Assembly (NCBI GenBank): GCA_025966135.1 | Contig: JAOPVP010000029.1 | Coordinates: 1-37,159 of the forward strand | DNA length: 37,159 nt | DNA from: Frankiales bacterium | GTDB taxonomy: Bacteria; Actinomycetota; Actinomycetes; Mycobacteriales; SCTD01 | Reading direction: 5' to 3' | Shown here: positions 1 through 6,100 of the stretch, piece after piece | Layout: each line of letters starts with the position of its first letter | Position numbering within the stretch: the stretch's first letter is position 1 | Notes under the pieces: generated by a model | Told to the model about the DNA's origin: nothing | The model's input: the letters and a program-made list of their open reading frames with translations, nothing else | Database searches by the model: none | Program-made: the position numbers and the translations under genes

Positions 1-246
1 GGTGGCATCATGCTCGGCTCCGTCCGCAACACCGACGACGACCGGTGGGCCCTGAAGCCCGGGTCGTTCGGGTGCTACGTCGTGTGCGATGACCCGGATG
101 CCTTGTGCGCCAAGGCTTCTGCCGCCGGTGCGGAGATCAGCGATCCGTTGCACGACACCGACTACGGCTCCCGGGACTTCGCCGCGCGCGATCCCGAGGA
201 CAACCTGTGGAGCTTCGGTACCTATCGGGGTGAGCCGCGCGCCTAG
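1..246 (+). CDS. VOC (glyoxalase/bleomycin-resistance) family protein, C-terminal part
   Basis: The reading frame is open from the first base, so the gene begins upstream and only about 81 C-terminal residues are present. The segment reads as the second half of a vicinal-oxygen-chelate domain: a strand with GSFGCYVVCDD, then a helix (DPDALCAKASAAGAEI), then a C-terminal RDFAARDPEDNLWSFGTY stretch. That last pattern is typical of PhnB/glyoxalase-like proteins, where D-P-(E/D)-x-N-x-W-x-F/x-G-T-Y closes the betaalphabetabetabeta module. VOC proteins include metal-dependent lyases, dioxygenases and antibiotic-binding proteins, so no substrate can be named. The ATG at position 10 is internal to the domain and probably not the start. 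The family call is fairly sure; the function is unknown. Confidence 0.75.
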   Translation, partial: GGIMLGSVRNTDDDRWALKPGSFGCYVVCDDPDALCAKASAAGAEISDPLHDTDYGSRDFAARDPEDNLWSFGTYRGEPRA

Positions 247-322
247 AGACCCCATGGTCGAAGCCTGGCGCTGTCGTCGCCGCTAGCTCCTGCGCAAGCC
301 CGGGAGGGCTACGCTTCGGGGG

Positions 323-1240
323 GTGTGGCGCAGCTGTGCACCTCTGCTCCTGTGCGCCGCGTTGGTTGCGTGCGGCTCACAGGCTCAGTCCACGCCCTCG
401 CATGCCGTTCCGACGCCGAAAGACCAGCCCCACGGGTCCGCGGTCGTCACAGCGCACCCGACCAAGATCCTGCTCGTCGTCGAGGAGAACCACACCGCGG
501 CGTCCGCCCTGCGCGGGATGCCGAGTCTCGCAGCGGCAGCGCACAGGTACGGCTATGCGACGAACGACCTTGCGGTAGCGCATCCGTCCCTGCCCAACTA
601 CCTGGCTCTCGCCGGAGGGTCGACCTTCGGTGTCACCGACGACAACGGTCCTGCGTCGCACCACATCACCGGGGTCTCGCTGTTCGACCAGGCCCTCAAC
701 GCGGGGAAGTCGGCCCGGACCTACGTCGAGGACATGGGGAGCAACTGCCAGCTGAGCTCCAGCGGGACCTACGCCGTGAAGCACAACCCCTGGGCCTACT
801 TCTCCGACATGGCGTCCCGCACGGAGTGCGACCGCTTCGATGTCCCCGCCGGCAGCACGACGTCGGGGGCGCTGGCGCGGGACGTCACGGCCGGCCGGCT
901 GCCTACCGTCGGCATGCTCGTTCCCAATCTGTGCCACGACGCGCACGACTGCTCGCTCGCCACCGCCGACTCCTGGCTGAAGCAGTGGACCTCCGTGATC
1001 ATGAGCGGTGCCGATTGGTCCGCCGGCAGGCTGGCCCTCGTCGTCACCTTCGACGAGAACGATGACAGCTCGCCCAATCGGGTCTTGACTGTCGTCGTTG
1101 CCAAGCGCCTCAACCACGTCGTTGCCCGAACCAGCCTGACGCACTACTCCTGGACCCGGTACGCAGATGAGCTGCTCGGCGCCCGCCCGCTGCGGGATGC
1201 CGTGACGGCGAGCTCACTGAAAACCGCCTTTGGGCTGTGA
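323..1240 (+). CDS. SapM-like secreted acid phosphatase (lipoprotein)
   Basis: This 305-aa protein begins at a GTG and carries a lipoprotein signal: a hydrophobic stretch then LVAC with Cys17 as the likely lipidation site, followed by a Ser/Pro/Thr-rich linker to about residue 45. The body matches the phosphoesterase family PF04185 and looks closest to SapM, the secreted acid phosphatase of Mycobacterium tuberculosis. Shared landmarks in order are KILLVVEENHT (nucleophile/metal region), HPSLPNYLALAGGSTFG, KHNPWAYFSD, a NLCHDAHDCS metal-ligand region, VVTFDENDDS and a terminal LTHYSWTRYADELLG. SapM is about 299 aa, so this is full length. It should act outside the membrane on phosphomonoesters or phosphoinositides. 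It stands alone, without an obvious operon. The family is confident; the substrate is inference. Confidence 0.86.
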   Translation: MWRSCAPLLLCAALVACGSQAQSTPSHAVPTPKDQPHGSAVVTAHPTKILLVVEENHTAASALRGMPSLAAAAHRYGYATNDLAVAHPSLPNYLALAGGSTFGVTDDNGPASHHITGVSLFDQALNAGKSARTYVEDMGSNCQLSSSGTYAVKHNPWAYFSDMASRTECDRFDVPAGSTTSGALARDVTAGRLPTVGMLVPNLCHDAHDCSLATADSWLKQWTSVIMSGADWSAGRLALVVTFDENDDSSPNRVLTVVVAKRLNHVVARTSLTHYSWTRYADELLGARPLRDAVTASSLKTAFGL

Positions 1241-1250
1241 TCGAGGTCCA

Positions 1251-1266
1251 GTGAACGCCCGTTCAC
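1251..1266. promoter_or_regulatory. 16-bp inverted repeat, probable operator of the crotonase gene
   Basis: The sequence GTGAACGCCCGTTCAC consists of perfect 7-bp arms around a CC centre. It lies 22 bp before the crotonase ATG at 1289. GTGAACG/CGTTCAC arms resemble operators of TetR-family repressors, which often control acyl-CoA enzymes in actinobacteria. No TetR gene lies in the window, so the regulator is unknown. A TACCCT at 1277-1282, six bases before the ATG, could be a -10 box of a leaderless transcript; the repeat would then occupy the -35/-10 spacer. Confidence 0.55.
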
Positions 1267-1288
1267 ATGCGCGGCATACCCTCCGGGA

Positions 1289-2080
1289 ATGAGCGACGCA
1301 GCCAAGGTCCTGGTCGAACGCAGGGGTCACACGATGGTGATCACCCTCAACCGTCCAGAGGCGCGCAACGCGGTCGACGCCGACGTGGGCAGGCTGGTGG
1401 GAGCCGCCTTGACCGCGGCCGACGAGGATCCGGGCATCAGGGCGATCGTCCTGACCGGCGCGGGGGACCAGGCCTTCAGCGCCGGAGCGGACCTCAAGGC
1501 CATCATGCGTGGCGAGCCGATCCTCGAACCCGGCCACGAGGACTGGAGCTTCGCCGGCTTCGTCAACCACTTCACCTCCAAGCCCACGATCGCCGCCGTG
1601 AACGGCAGCGCCCTGGGAGGCGGCACCGAGCTGGCGCTCGCCTGCGACCTGGTCGTCGCGGTCGAGACGGCGTCGTTCGGACTGCCCGAGGTCAAGCGCG
1701 GCCTGGTCGCAGGAGCCGGTGGCATCTTTCGGATCGTCGAGCAGCTGCCGCACCGGATCGCGATGCACCTCATCCTCACCGGGGAGCCGATCTCCGCCGC
1801 CGACGCGCAGCGGTGGGGCCTGATCAACGAGGTCGTCCCTGGCGGCCAGGCCCTCGACGCAGCCCTGCGCCTTGCCGACCTCGTCGAGCGCAATGCCCCG
1901 CTCGCCGTCCAAGCCAGCAAGCGCATCGCGTACGGCGTCACCCACGACGAGCGCGGCGGTGAGGCTCCCAAATGGGCGCTCAACAACGAGGAGTTCCTGG
2001 CTCTGCTCGGCAGCGAGGACGCGATGGAGGGACCGGCTGCCTTCACCGAGAGGCGGCCACCGGTCTGGAGAGCACGCTAG
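1289..2080 (+). CDS. Enoyl-CoA hydratase/isomerase (crotonase) family protein
   Basis: The 263-aa protein has the length and motifs of a crotonase-superfamily enzyme. The N-terminal strand gives VITLNRPEARNAVD (residues 17-30). The first oxyanion-hole segment is FSAGADLKAI (63-72), and the second is in NGSALGGGTELALACD (105-120). The two acids used by hydratases are present: Glu114 in GGGTE and Glu134 in GLPEVKRG, 20 residues apart as in enoyl-CoA hydratase. A hydratase on 2-enoyl-CoA is therefore more likely than an isomerase or hydrolase that lacks one of these acids. The C-terminal helical trimerisation region is complete. No other beta-oxidation genes are nearby, so the pathway is not known. 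The ATG at 1289 has no clear ribosome-binding site and may be leaderless, behind the inverted repeat at 1251-1266. Confidence 0.88.
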   Translation: MSDAAKVLVERRGHTMVITLNRPEARNAVDADVGRLVGAALTAADEDPGIRAIVLTGAGDQAFSAGADLKAIMRGEPILEPGHEDWSFAGFVNHFTSKPTIAAVNGSALGGGTELALACDLVVAVETASFGLPEVKRGLVAGAGGIFRIVEQLPHRIAMHLILTGEPISAADAQRWGLINEVVPGGQALDAALRLADLVERNAPLAVQASKRIAYGVTHDERGGEAPKWALNNEEFLALLGSEDAMEGPAAFTERRPPVWRAR

Positions 2081-2175
2081 GACGAGGCCCTGGTGTGAGC
2101 TGGTGGTCCCTGCTGTTGAACCAAGCGCGTCTCGCGTGCGTCCCACGGTGACCAGTCCCGACTCGGAGGTAGCTC

Positions 2176-2688
2176 GTGACGCTCGATGTACGCCTGATCA
2201 TGGCGATGGTCGCCCTGTCGCTCGGCTCCGCGTGTGGCGCAGGTGCTCGGGTCAACACCGTCTCGACGACGACCGCGAGCAGCCCAGCCAAGGGTGGTGC
2301 GGCCGCGTGCAGCAGCACGCCCCCTCAGGGCAACTCGTCCGTCCAGGTGGACTGGGTCGACTTCGTGCAGCTCGAAGGTCACCAGTACCTGGCTGGCTTG
2401 GACGGCACTGTGCACCCAGTCCCCCGGTCGTCCTTGGGAACGGTCGTGGGACGAGTTCGCTGCGAGCTGAGTACCGTGGAATACAGCCAGGCTCCTGGCC
2501 CGGCAGCCGACGGTGATGCAGCCTTCCTGTCGGTGGGCACCGAGGTCTACTCCGTCCGTGGCTTCGACCCGGCATGCCGGGTCGCAGCCCTCCGCGACGG
2601 CGCCTACAGGGTGTTCCTGGCGCACCGTGATGTCGCGGGTCGGTCCCGGGCTGTGCCGTGCGCACAGGCACCAGTGGCGACCCGATAG
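2176..2688 (+). CDS. Small secreted or lipid-anchored protein of unknown function
   Basis: The 170-aa product starts at a GTG with a good GGAGGT site at 2165-2170. It opens with a hydrophobic segment (LIMAMVALSLGSAC) ending in Cys20. The -3 residue there is Gly rather than Leu, so lipidation is possible but the lipobox is weak. A Ser/Thr/Ala-rich linker follows to about residue 45, then a compact domain of roughly 120 residues with VDWVDFVQLEGHQYLA and a conserved-looking C-terminal cysteine pair (Cys in FDPACRVAAL and in RAVPCAQ). I do not recognise the family. Small actinobacterial lipoproteins of this shape are often binding or inhibitory modules, but nothing here proves a role. It sits alone between the crotonase and the convergent BlaI unit. 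Confidence 0.65.
   Translation: MTLDVRLIMAMVALSLGSACGAGARVNTVSTTTASSPAKGGAAACSSTPPQGNSSVQVDWVDFVQLEGHQYLAGLDGTVHPVPRSSLGTVVGRVRCELSTVEYSQAPGPAADGDAAFLSVGTEVYSVRGFDPACRVAALRDGAYRVFLAHRDVAGRSRAVPCAQAPVATR
2560..2589. repeat. 30-bp near-perfect palindrome inside a coding region
   Basis: The central 20 bases (2565-2584, CGACCCGGCATGCCGGGTCG) form a perfect palindrome. Flanking GGCT/AGCC arms extend it to 30 bp with a single mismatched pair (T2564/C2585). It lies within the secreted-protein gene and encodes part of GFDPACRVAA. It could be a protein-binding site or a strong mRNA hairpin, or it could be a coincidence of GC-rich codon choice. Confidence 0.5.
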
Positions 2689-2845
2689 CACGCCGCCGGG
2701 TTCAGCCCCCGGCCCCCACCGCGTGAGCGCGCGACCCGAGCCGGGACGATGTGCACAGCGGCAGCTCACGGCAGCATCTGGTACGGCGTGAGTGCCGATG
2801 CCGGCAAGGGCTCCGGCGACGTCGGTGGGCGCCGTTCTGGTCGCG

Positions 2846-2924
2846 GCTCAGCACCAGGTCATGCCGGCCGCGGGTGCGCCTGTTCATGAGCGACGACATA
2901 GCCAAGAAGCAGCGGAACGATCAC
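2846..2924 (-). pseudogene. Degenerate remnant of an M56 (BlaR1-type) zinc metallopeptidase gene
   Basis: A GTG at 2924 overlaps the TGA stop of the BlaI-like gene (GTGA), the usual coupled start of the BlaR1/M56 partner. The frame reads MIVPLLLGYVVAHEQAH and ends after 21 codons at 2859. HEQAH at 2888-2874 is the HExxH zinc motif of M56 enzymes (VLAHExAHLRGRHxLVL). Shifting frame after this motif restores RGRHDLVLS at 2872-2846, the expected continuation; a 2-base deletion next to 2873 would explain the break. A normal M56 protein is about 300 aa with several membrane spans before the HExxH, so here a few N-terminal residues are fused directly to the catalytic motif: a large internal deletion plus a frameshift. 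Family knowledge supports the call; I infer loss of function. Confidence 0.6.
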
Positions 2925-3301
2925 GCTTTGCCCTTGGGGCGTCCGGGCTTGGAGCGTGCGGCCATGACCCGCTTCAGCGCGGCCAGGTCGGAGCCTGACA
3001 GCCGCTCCGTGAAGTTCACCAGCGCAGCACCCCGGTCATCGCTGCTGGACAACGCTTCTTCCATCAGACTGGCGGTGTATGCGGCATGGCTCGCAGCCGG
3101 CAGGTACTGGTAGGCCTTCCCGGCGCTCTCGCGGGTCACCAGCCCTTTGCGGAACAAGCGCTCCATCACCGTCATCACGGTCGTGTAGGCCAGGGTGCGC
3201 GTCGGCCCCAGGCGCTCCTGAACAGTGCGGACGGTCAGCGCCGCCTCCGCCGACCACAGCACGTCCATGACGGCGCCCTCGAGCTCGGCGACCTTGGCCA
3301 T
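2921..3301 (-). CDS. BlaI/MecI-family winged-helix transcriptional repressor
   Basis: The 126-aa protein starts at the ATG at 3301 (MAKVAELEGAVMDVLW), preceded by AAAGGACG; an upstream in-frame GTG would add an unlikely Cys-rich extension. The winged helix-turn-helix spans residues 5-75: LEGAVMDVLW, LTVRTVQERL, LAYTTVMTVMERLFRKGLV (recognition helix) and the wing with YQYLPA. The C-terminal half is the dimerisation region. BlaI proteins repress beta-lactamase or cell-wall stress genes and are normally inactivated by a membrane M56 peptidase, BlaR1, encoded next door. Here that partner is only a remnant (2846-2924), so the repressor may be constitutive or respond to an M56 encoded elsewhere. 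It lies downstream of the NlpC/P60 gene but is separated from it by a terminator. Confidence 0.88.
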   Translation of the reverse strand: MAKVAELEGAVMDVLWSAEAALTVRTVQERLGPTRTLAYTTVMTVMERLFRKGLVTRESAGKAYQYLPAASHAAYTASLMEEALSSSDDRGAALVNFTERLSGSDLAALKRVMAARSKPGRPKGKA

Positions 3302-3402
3302 GTGACGTCCTTTCACAACTGGCTTCCTCGCCACGGTACAGGCGCAACAGCCACCCACGACCGCGCCGATCCTGACCTCGCCGCGATAGCTGCGGTGCCA
3401 CG

Positions 3403-3437
3403 CCGAAGGGCCGGCAGCGCTGCTGCCGGCCCTTCGG
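3403..3437 (-). terminator. Strong hairpin terminator after the NlpC/P60 gene
   Basis: A perfect 16-bp inverted repeat (3403-3418 and 3422-3437) with a 3-nt loop lies 26 bp beyond the NlpC/P60 stop codon. There is no U-run after it, as is common for actinobacterial terminators. It separates that gene from the BlaI-like gene. Confidence 0.8.
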
Positions 3438-3463
3438 ATGGTCGTTGGTGGTGCGGTGCAGGG

Positions 3464-4639
3464 TCAGCCCGCGACGCGAACCGCCCCGGCGTAGTTCTGC
3501 TGGTAGTAGCCCGACAGCGAGCTGATCTTCACAACGTCACCGGAGTGCGGGGCGTGGATGAACTGACCGCCACCGATGTACATGCCCATGTGACCGAGGT
3601 CCTGGCCGAAGAAGATCAGGTCGCCCGGGATCAGCTCGCCCTGGGACACGTGGCGGCCAGCGTTCCACTGCGCGCCGGTGTAGTGCGGCAACGAGATGCC
3701 GGCCTGACCGTACGCGTACATGGTCAGTCCGGAGCAGTCGAACGTGTCCGGCCCGGACGCACCCCACACGTACGGCTTGCCGAGCTGGGCCCTCGCGACC
3801 TGTAGGGCGACCTGCGCCGCGTTGCCCGAGTAGTGCTGGACCGGGGCAGCAGCCGCGACCGTGAAGCTGGGGCGGCTGAAGGCGGCGGCGGCAGCAGCAT
3901 TCAGCTGCGCCTGGCGGGCCAGCTCGGCCGCTCGTGCCTGGGCCGCCCTTCGGGCAGCGGCGTCACGAGCCGCCGCGACCAGCCGCGCCTGCTTGGCCTG
4001 CAGGCTCGTGAGCAGACCCTGGGCCTGCTGCGCTGCGTTGGTCACGACCTGCTTGTCGGCCTCGAGGCTCTTCAACGTGTCGGCAGCGTCCGTGACCGCG
4101 CTGGCCGCAACGGCGACGGCCTGCGCCTGCCGGTGGCGAGCCGTCGCCAGCTGGGCCAGCACGTCGCTGTTGCGCAGGGCGATGCGGTTCAGCGCCGCGG
4201 CGCGGTCCAGGAACGTCGCCGGCCCCCCGGTGAGCATCGCCAGGCCCATGCCGGAGGCGGTACCGCTGCGGTAGGCATCTGCCGCGAACGCCCCGGCCTG
4301 CACCTTCATCGCGTTGACCTCGGCGCCGATCCTCGCGGCGGCGGCCTGCGTCACGGTGGCTCGCTGCTGCGCCTGCACGAGGGCGATCCGGCCTGCGTTG
4401 TAGTGCTCCGCGGCCTTCTCAGCCTTGAGGTTGAGGCTGTCGAGTTGCGCCTGCTCGTCGCGGATCTGCTGGGCGATGTCGGCCGACGCCGGCGCGACGA
4501 GCCCGGTCGTCATCATCCCGGCACCCATCAGGATTACCGCCGCGAGACTGACACCTCGGCGCGCGTTGAGACGAAGACCTGTGGGACGAACTGCCGTGGA
4601 ACTAACTGCCGTGGAACTAAGAGAGCGTGGACGAGCCAC
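3464..4639 (-). CDS. Secreted NlpC/P60 peptidoglycan endopeptidase (RipA-like)
   Basis: The 391-aa precursor starts at a GTG. It has a long basic N-region and a signal peptide (VSLAAVILMGAGMM to about APASAD, residue 54). Residues 55-250 are Ala/Gln-rich helices predicted to form a coiled coil, as in RipA-type hydrolases. The C-terminal 120 residues are an NlpC/P60 domain: GKPYVWGASGPDTFDCSGL with catalytic Cys302, DLGHMGMYIG with His350 and FIHAPHSGD with His362. It should cleave D-Glu-meso-DAP bonds in stem peptides outside the membrane, for septum splitting or wall turnover. Its leader carries a c-di-AMP riboswitch (4661-4811), so expression is tied to that second messenger. The extreme N-terminus contains a duplicated SSTAV coded by a 15-bp tandem repeat. 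Confidence 0.93.
   Translation of the reverse strand: MARPRSLSSTAVSSTAVRPTGLRLNARRGVSLAAVILMGAGMMTTGLVAPASADIAQQIRDEQAQLDSLNLKAEKAAEHYNAGRIALVQAQQRATVTQAAAARIGAEVNAMKVQAGAFAADAYRSGTASGMGLAMLTGGPATFLDRAAALNRIALRNSDVLAQLATARHRQAQAVAVAASAVTDAADTLKSLEADKQVVTNAAQQAQGLLTSLQAKQARLVAAARDAAARRAAQARAAELARQAQLNAAAAAAFSRPSFTVAAAAPVQHYSGNAAQVALQVARAQLGKPYVWGASGPDTFDCSGLTMYAYGQAGISLPHYTGAQWNAGRHVSQGELIPGDLIFFGQDLGHMGMYIGGGQFIHAPHSGDVVKISSLSGYYQQNYAGAVRVAG
4589..4618. repeat. Perfect 15-bp tandem duplication (two copies)
   Basis: AACTGCCGTGGAACT occurs twice without a gap at 4589-4603 and 4604-4618. On the minus strand it encodes SSTAV SSTAV just after the start of the NlpC/P60 precursor, before the signal peptide core. 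Its length is a multiple of three, so copy-number change would keep the frame. Confidence 0.9.
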
Positions 4640-4660
4640 AGATGCGAGCCCTTCTTCCTA

Positions 4661-4811
4661 GCCGCCTACCGAGTTAGCTGACGGGCTCGGGCCGGAAGAC
4701 TGCCCTACTGCGCACCGGAGACCTCATGGCGAGGCGCCAGCGCGCCGATTCGCCCCAGGGGAAATGGGTCCCCGGTTCTAGCCGCTTGCGCGGCTTGTGA
4801 TTCGGCGGTGG
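4661..4811 (-). ncRNA. ydaO/yuaA-type c-di-AMP riboswitch in the NlpC/P60 leader
   Basis: On the minus strand the leader shows the conserved blocks of the c-di-AMP riboswitch in the right order: CACCGCCGAATCACAAGCCG at its 5' end, CCGGGGACCC (4775-4766), GGGGCGAATCGGCG (4756-4743), a variable hairpin region with CCTCGCCATGAGG, then CCCGTCAGCTAACTCGG followed by TAGGCGGC (4685-4661). The terminal P1 helix pairs CCGCC (4808-4804) with GGCGG (4666-4662). AGGAAGAAGG, the likely ribosome-binding site, starts one or two bases after P1, about 20 nt before the start codon, so ligand-dependent P1 folding could control translation or local RNA structure. This class is known upstream of NlpC/P60 and Rpf wall hydrolases in actinobacteria; ligand binding usually turns expression off. 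Confidence 0.92.
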
Positions 4812-4873
4812 CCGTAGGCCGCCCTCCCCTCGGAGAGCAGTCCCTACAGCCACCGCCAACCCTACTAGAAGCG

Positions 4874-4891
4874 ACTACCGAATGTCGTAGT
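4874..4891. promoter_or_regulatory. ACTAC-N8-GTAGT dyad in the promoter region of the riboswitch transcript
   Basis: Inverted 5-bp arms ACTAC (4874-4878) and GTAGT (4887-4891) lie about 65 bp upstream of the riboswitch 5' end, where the promoter should be. BlaI/MecI operators are short TAC/GTA-type dyads, and a BlaI-like gene lies 1.6 kb away, but the arms are short. A -10-like TAGTAG is seen nearby on the minus strand. Treat it as a candidate only. Confidence 0.3.
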
Positions 4892-4922
4892 GCGGTTACA
4901 GAAAGTTTCTTGGAGCCGCGAT

Positions 4923-5534
4923 TCAGCCGATGCTGGTCGGTGCCTGCTCGGCGCGAAGCCAGCGCCGGAAGTCCTCCGCGAGGATCACAGGGTCCTCGAG
5001 GAAGTAGCTGGTCGGGATCTGGGCTGTGCCGATGTAGACGCGGATGAGGATCGGGCCCTGGGCCGACAAGGCCCACGCAACAGCGGCCGACAGTTCCTCC
5101 GGCGTCCGCACATCGCGTCCGTCCACCCAGCCGCAGGCCTTGGCCACGGTGACCATGTCGATGTCGCCGGCCGCCGTCGGCTGCGCGCCGGTAGCCAGGT
5201 AGACGCCGTTGTCCAGCACGAAGACGACGAGGTTCTTCGGCTTGAGGTGGCCGACGGTGCTCATGACCGACAGACCCATGAGCAACGACCCATCCCCCTC
5301 GATGGCGACGACCTTCTCGGTCGGGCGCGGCTCCTCGAGGCCCAGCGCGAGCCCCAGCGCGAGGGAGATCGTCTGGCCCATCGCGTCGAGGCTGATGAAG
5401 TGGTTGCCCTTCCGGCCGGCCACCGCAAGCATCTCCCGGACGGTTCCCCCGAGGGTCAGAACAACGGTGGAGTCGGGAAAGGCGGCGTCGACCTGCCGCA
5501 GCACGTCTGCGCGCTCGATGCTCACGTCGGTCAC
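4923..5534 (-). CDS. ThDP-dependent 2-oxo acid decarboxylase, beta (C-terminal) subunit, sulfopyruvate decarboxylase ComE-like
   Basis: The 203-aa protein is the pyrophosphate-binding half of a split thiamine-diphosphate enzyme. It shows VLTLGGTVREML, SLDAMGQTISLALGLALG and the ThDP motif EGDGSLLMGL with Asp81, closing at Asn109 in VLDNGVYLATG, the GDG-x(26)-N spacing of the family. Size and layout match ComE, the beta subunit of archaeal sulfopyruvate decarboxylase, and the C-terminal half of phosphonopyruvate decarboxylase. The alpha subunit is encoded immediately upstream with a GTGA overlap (5531-5534). Together they should decarboxylate a 2-oxo acid with an acidic side group to an aldehyde plus CO2 in the cytoplasm. 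It is the last gene of the eight-gene operon. The family is sure; sulfopyruvate as substrate is unproven. Confidence 0.85.
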   Translation of the reverse strand: MTDVSIERADVLRQVDAAFPDSTVVLTLGGTVREMLAVAGRKGNHFISLDAMGQTISLALGLALGLEEPRPTEKVVAIEGDGSLLMGLSVMSTVGHLKPKNLVVFVLDNGVYLATGAQPTAAGDIDMVTVAKACGWVDGRDVRTPEELSAAVAWALSAQGPILIRVYIGTAQIPTSYFLEDPVILAEDFRRWLRAEQAPTSIG

Positions 5535-6100
5535 GCTCCCATCAGGTTGACGAGCATGAAAACGGGCCTGTGGGTGGCCCGCGCGAAGTGCCAGGCGCGC
5601 TCGATCTCTACTGCCCAGCGCTCGATCGGCGTGTGGGCGTCCAACTGGAACCAGCGCACGCCGGCGGCGTCGAGAAGGGCCTCGCTGCGCTCACTGATCG
5701 TGTGGATCATGGAGTTGTACTCGCCGAGCCCGCCGCGTCGGGTCACGATGCAGAGCAAGGGCAGGTGATAGGGCTGGGAGAGCGTGAGCAGCGACGTCAG
5801 CAGGTTGCCGATCCCGTTGTCCTGGAAGATCATGATCGGCCGGACATCCGCGAGTTCGAGTCCGGCCGCGATGGCGACGCCTTCCTCCTCGCGGGGCATC
5901 GCGAAGACCCGTCGTCCCGGGCGTGCTCCCGCCCCGTCGATGAAGTGCGAGAGCACGATCTTCAGTGTGCTGCTGGCCAGGTGCAGGACGAAGTCCGGGT
6001 CGATGGCCTCGATGCCCTCGATGACTGCCTGGCTGCGCCGTTCGAGGATGGCCTCCTGGGAGTCGATGCCGACAGGTGCCACCGCCGTTTGGGTGCTCAC
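5531..6100 (-). CDS. ThDP-dependent 2-oxo acid decarboxylase, alpha (N-terminal) subunit, sulfopyruvate decarboxylase ComD-like
   Basis: The 189-aa protein is the pyrimidine-binding half of the split ThDP enzyme whose other half follows. The activating glutamate lies in MPREEEGVAIAAG (Glu71-73), followed by RPIMIFQDNGIGNLLTSLLTL and a LPLLCIVTRRGGLGE strand, a pattern typical of ComD and of the N-terminal half of phosphonopyruvate decarboxylase. ComD proteins are about 170 aa, so this is complete. Its GTG start overlaps the SDR stop (6097-6100) and its stop overlaps the beta-subunit start, so translation of the three is coupled. Active sites in this family form between alpha and beta subunits. 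The neighbouring aminotransferase could supply the 2-oxo acid and the SDR enzyme could remove the aldehyde. Confidence 0.84.
   Translation of the reverse strand: MSTQTAVAPVGIDSQEAILERRSQAVIEGIEAIDPDFVLHLASSTLKIVLSHFIDGAGARPGRRVFAMPREEEGVAIAAGLELADVRPIMIFQDNGIGNLLTSLLTLSQPYHLPLLCIVTRRGGLGEYNSMIHTISERSEALLDAAGVRWFQLDAHTPIERWAVEIERAWHFARATHRPVFMLVNLMGA

Noticed and set aside
377..1144. Long minus-strand open frame opposite the SapM-like gene
   Set aside because: It lacks family motifs and has low-complexity Arg/Gly/Val composition; the opposite strand carries a full set of phosphatase motifs and a signal peptide.
1214..2146. 310-aa minus-strand open frame opposite the crotonase
   Set aside because: It spans three unrelated plus-strand elements and is explained by high GC at third positions; no conserved motif is visible.
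2689..2845. Further M56 coding remains beyond 2846
   Set aside because: I read all three minus-strand frames and found no stretch that continues the M56 family after LVLS, so the pseudogene is not extended.
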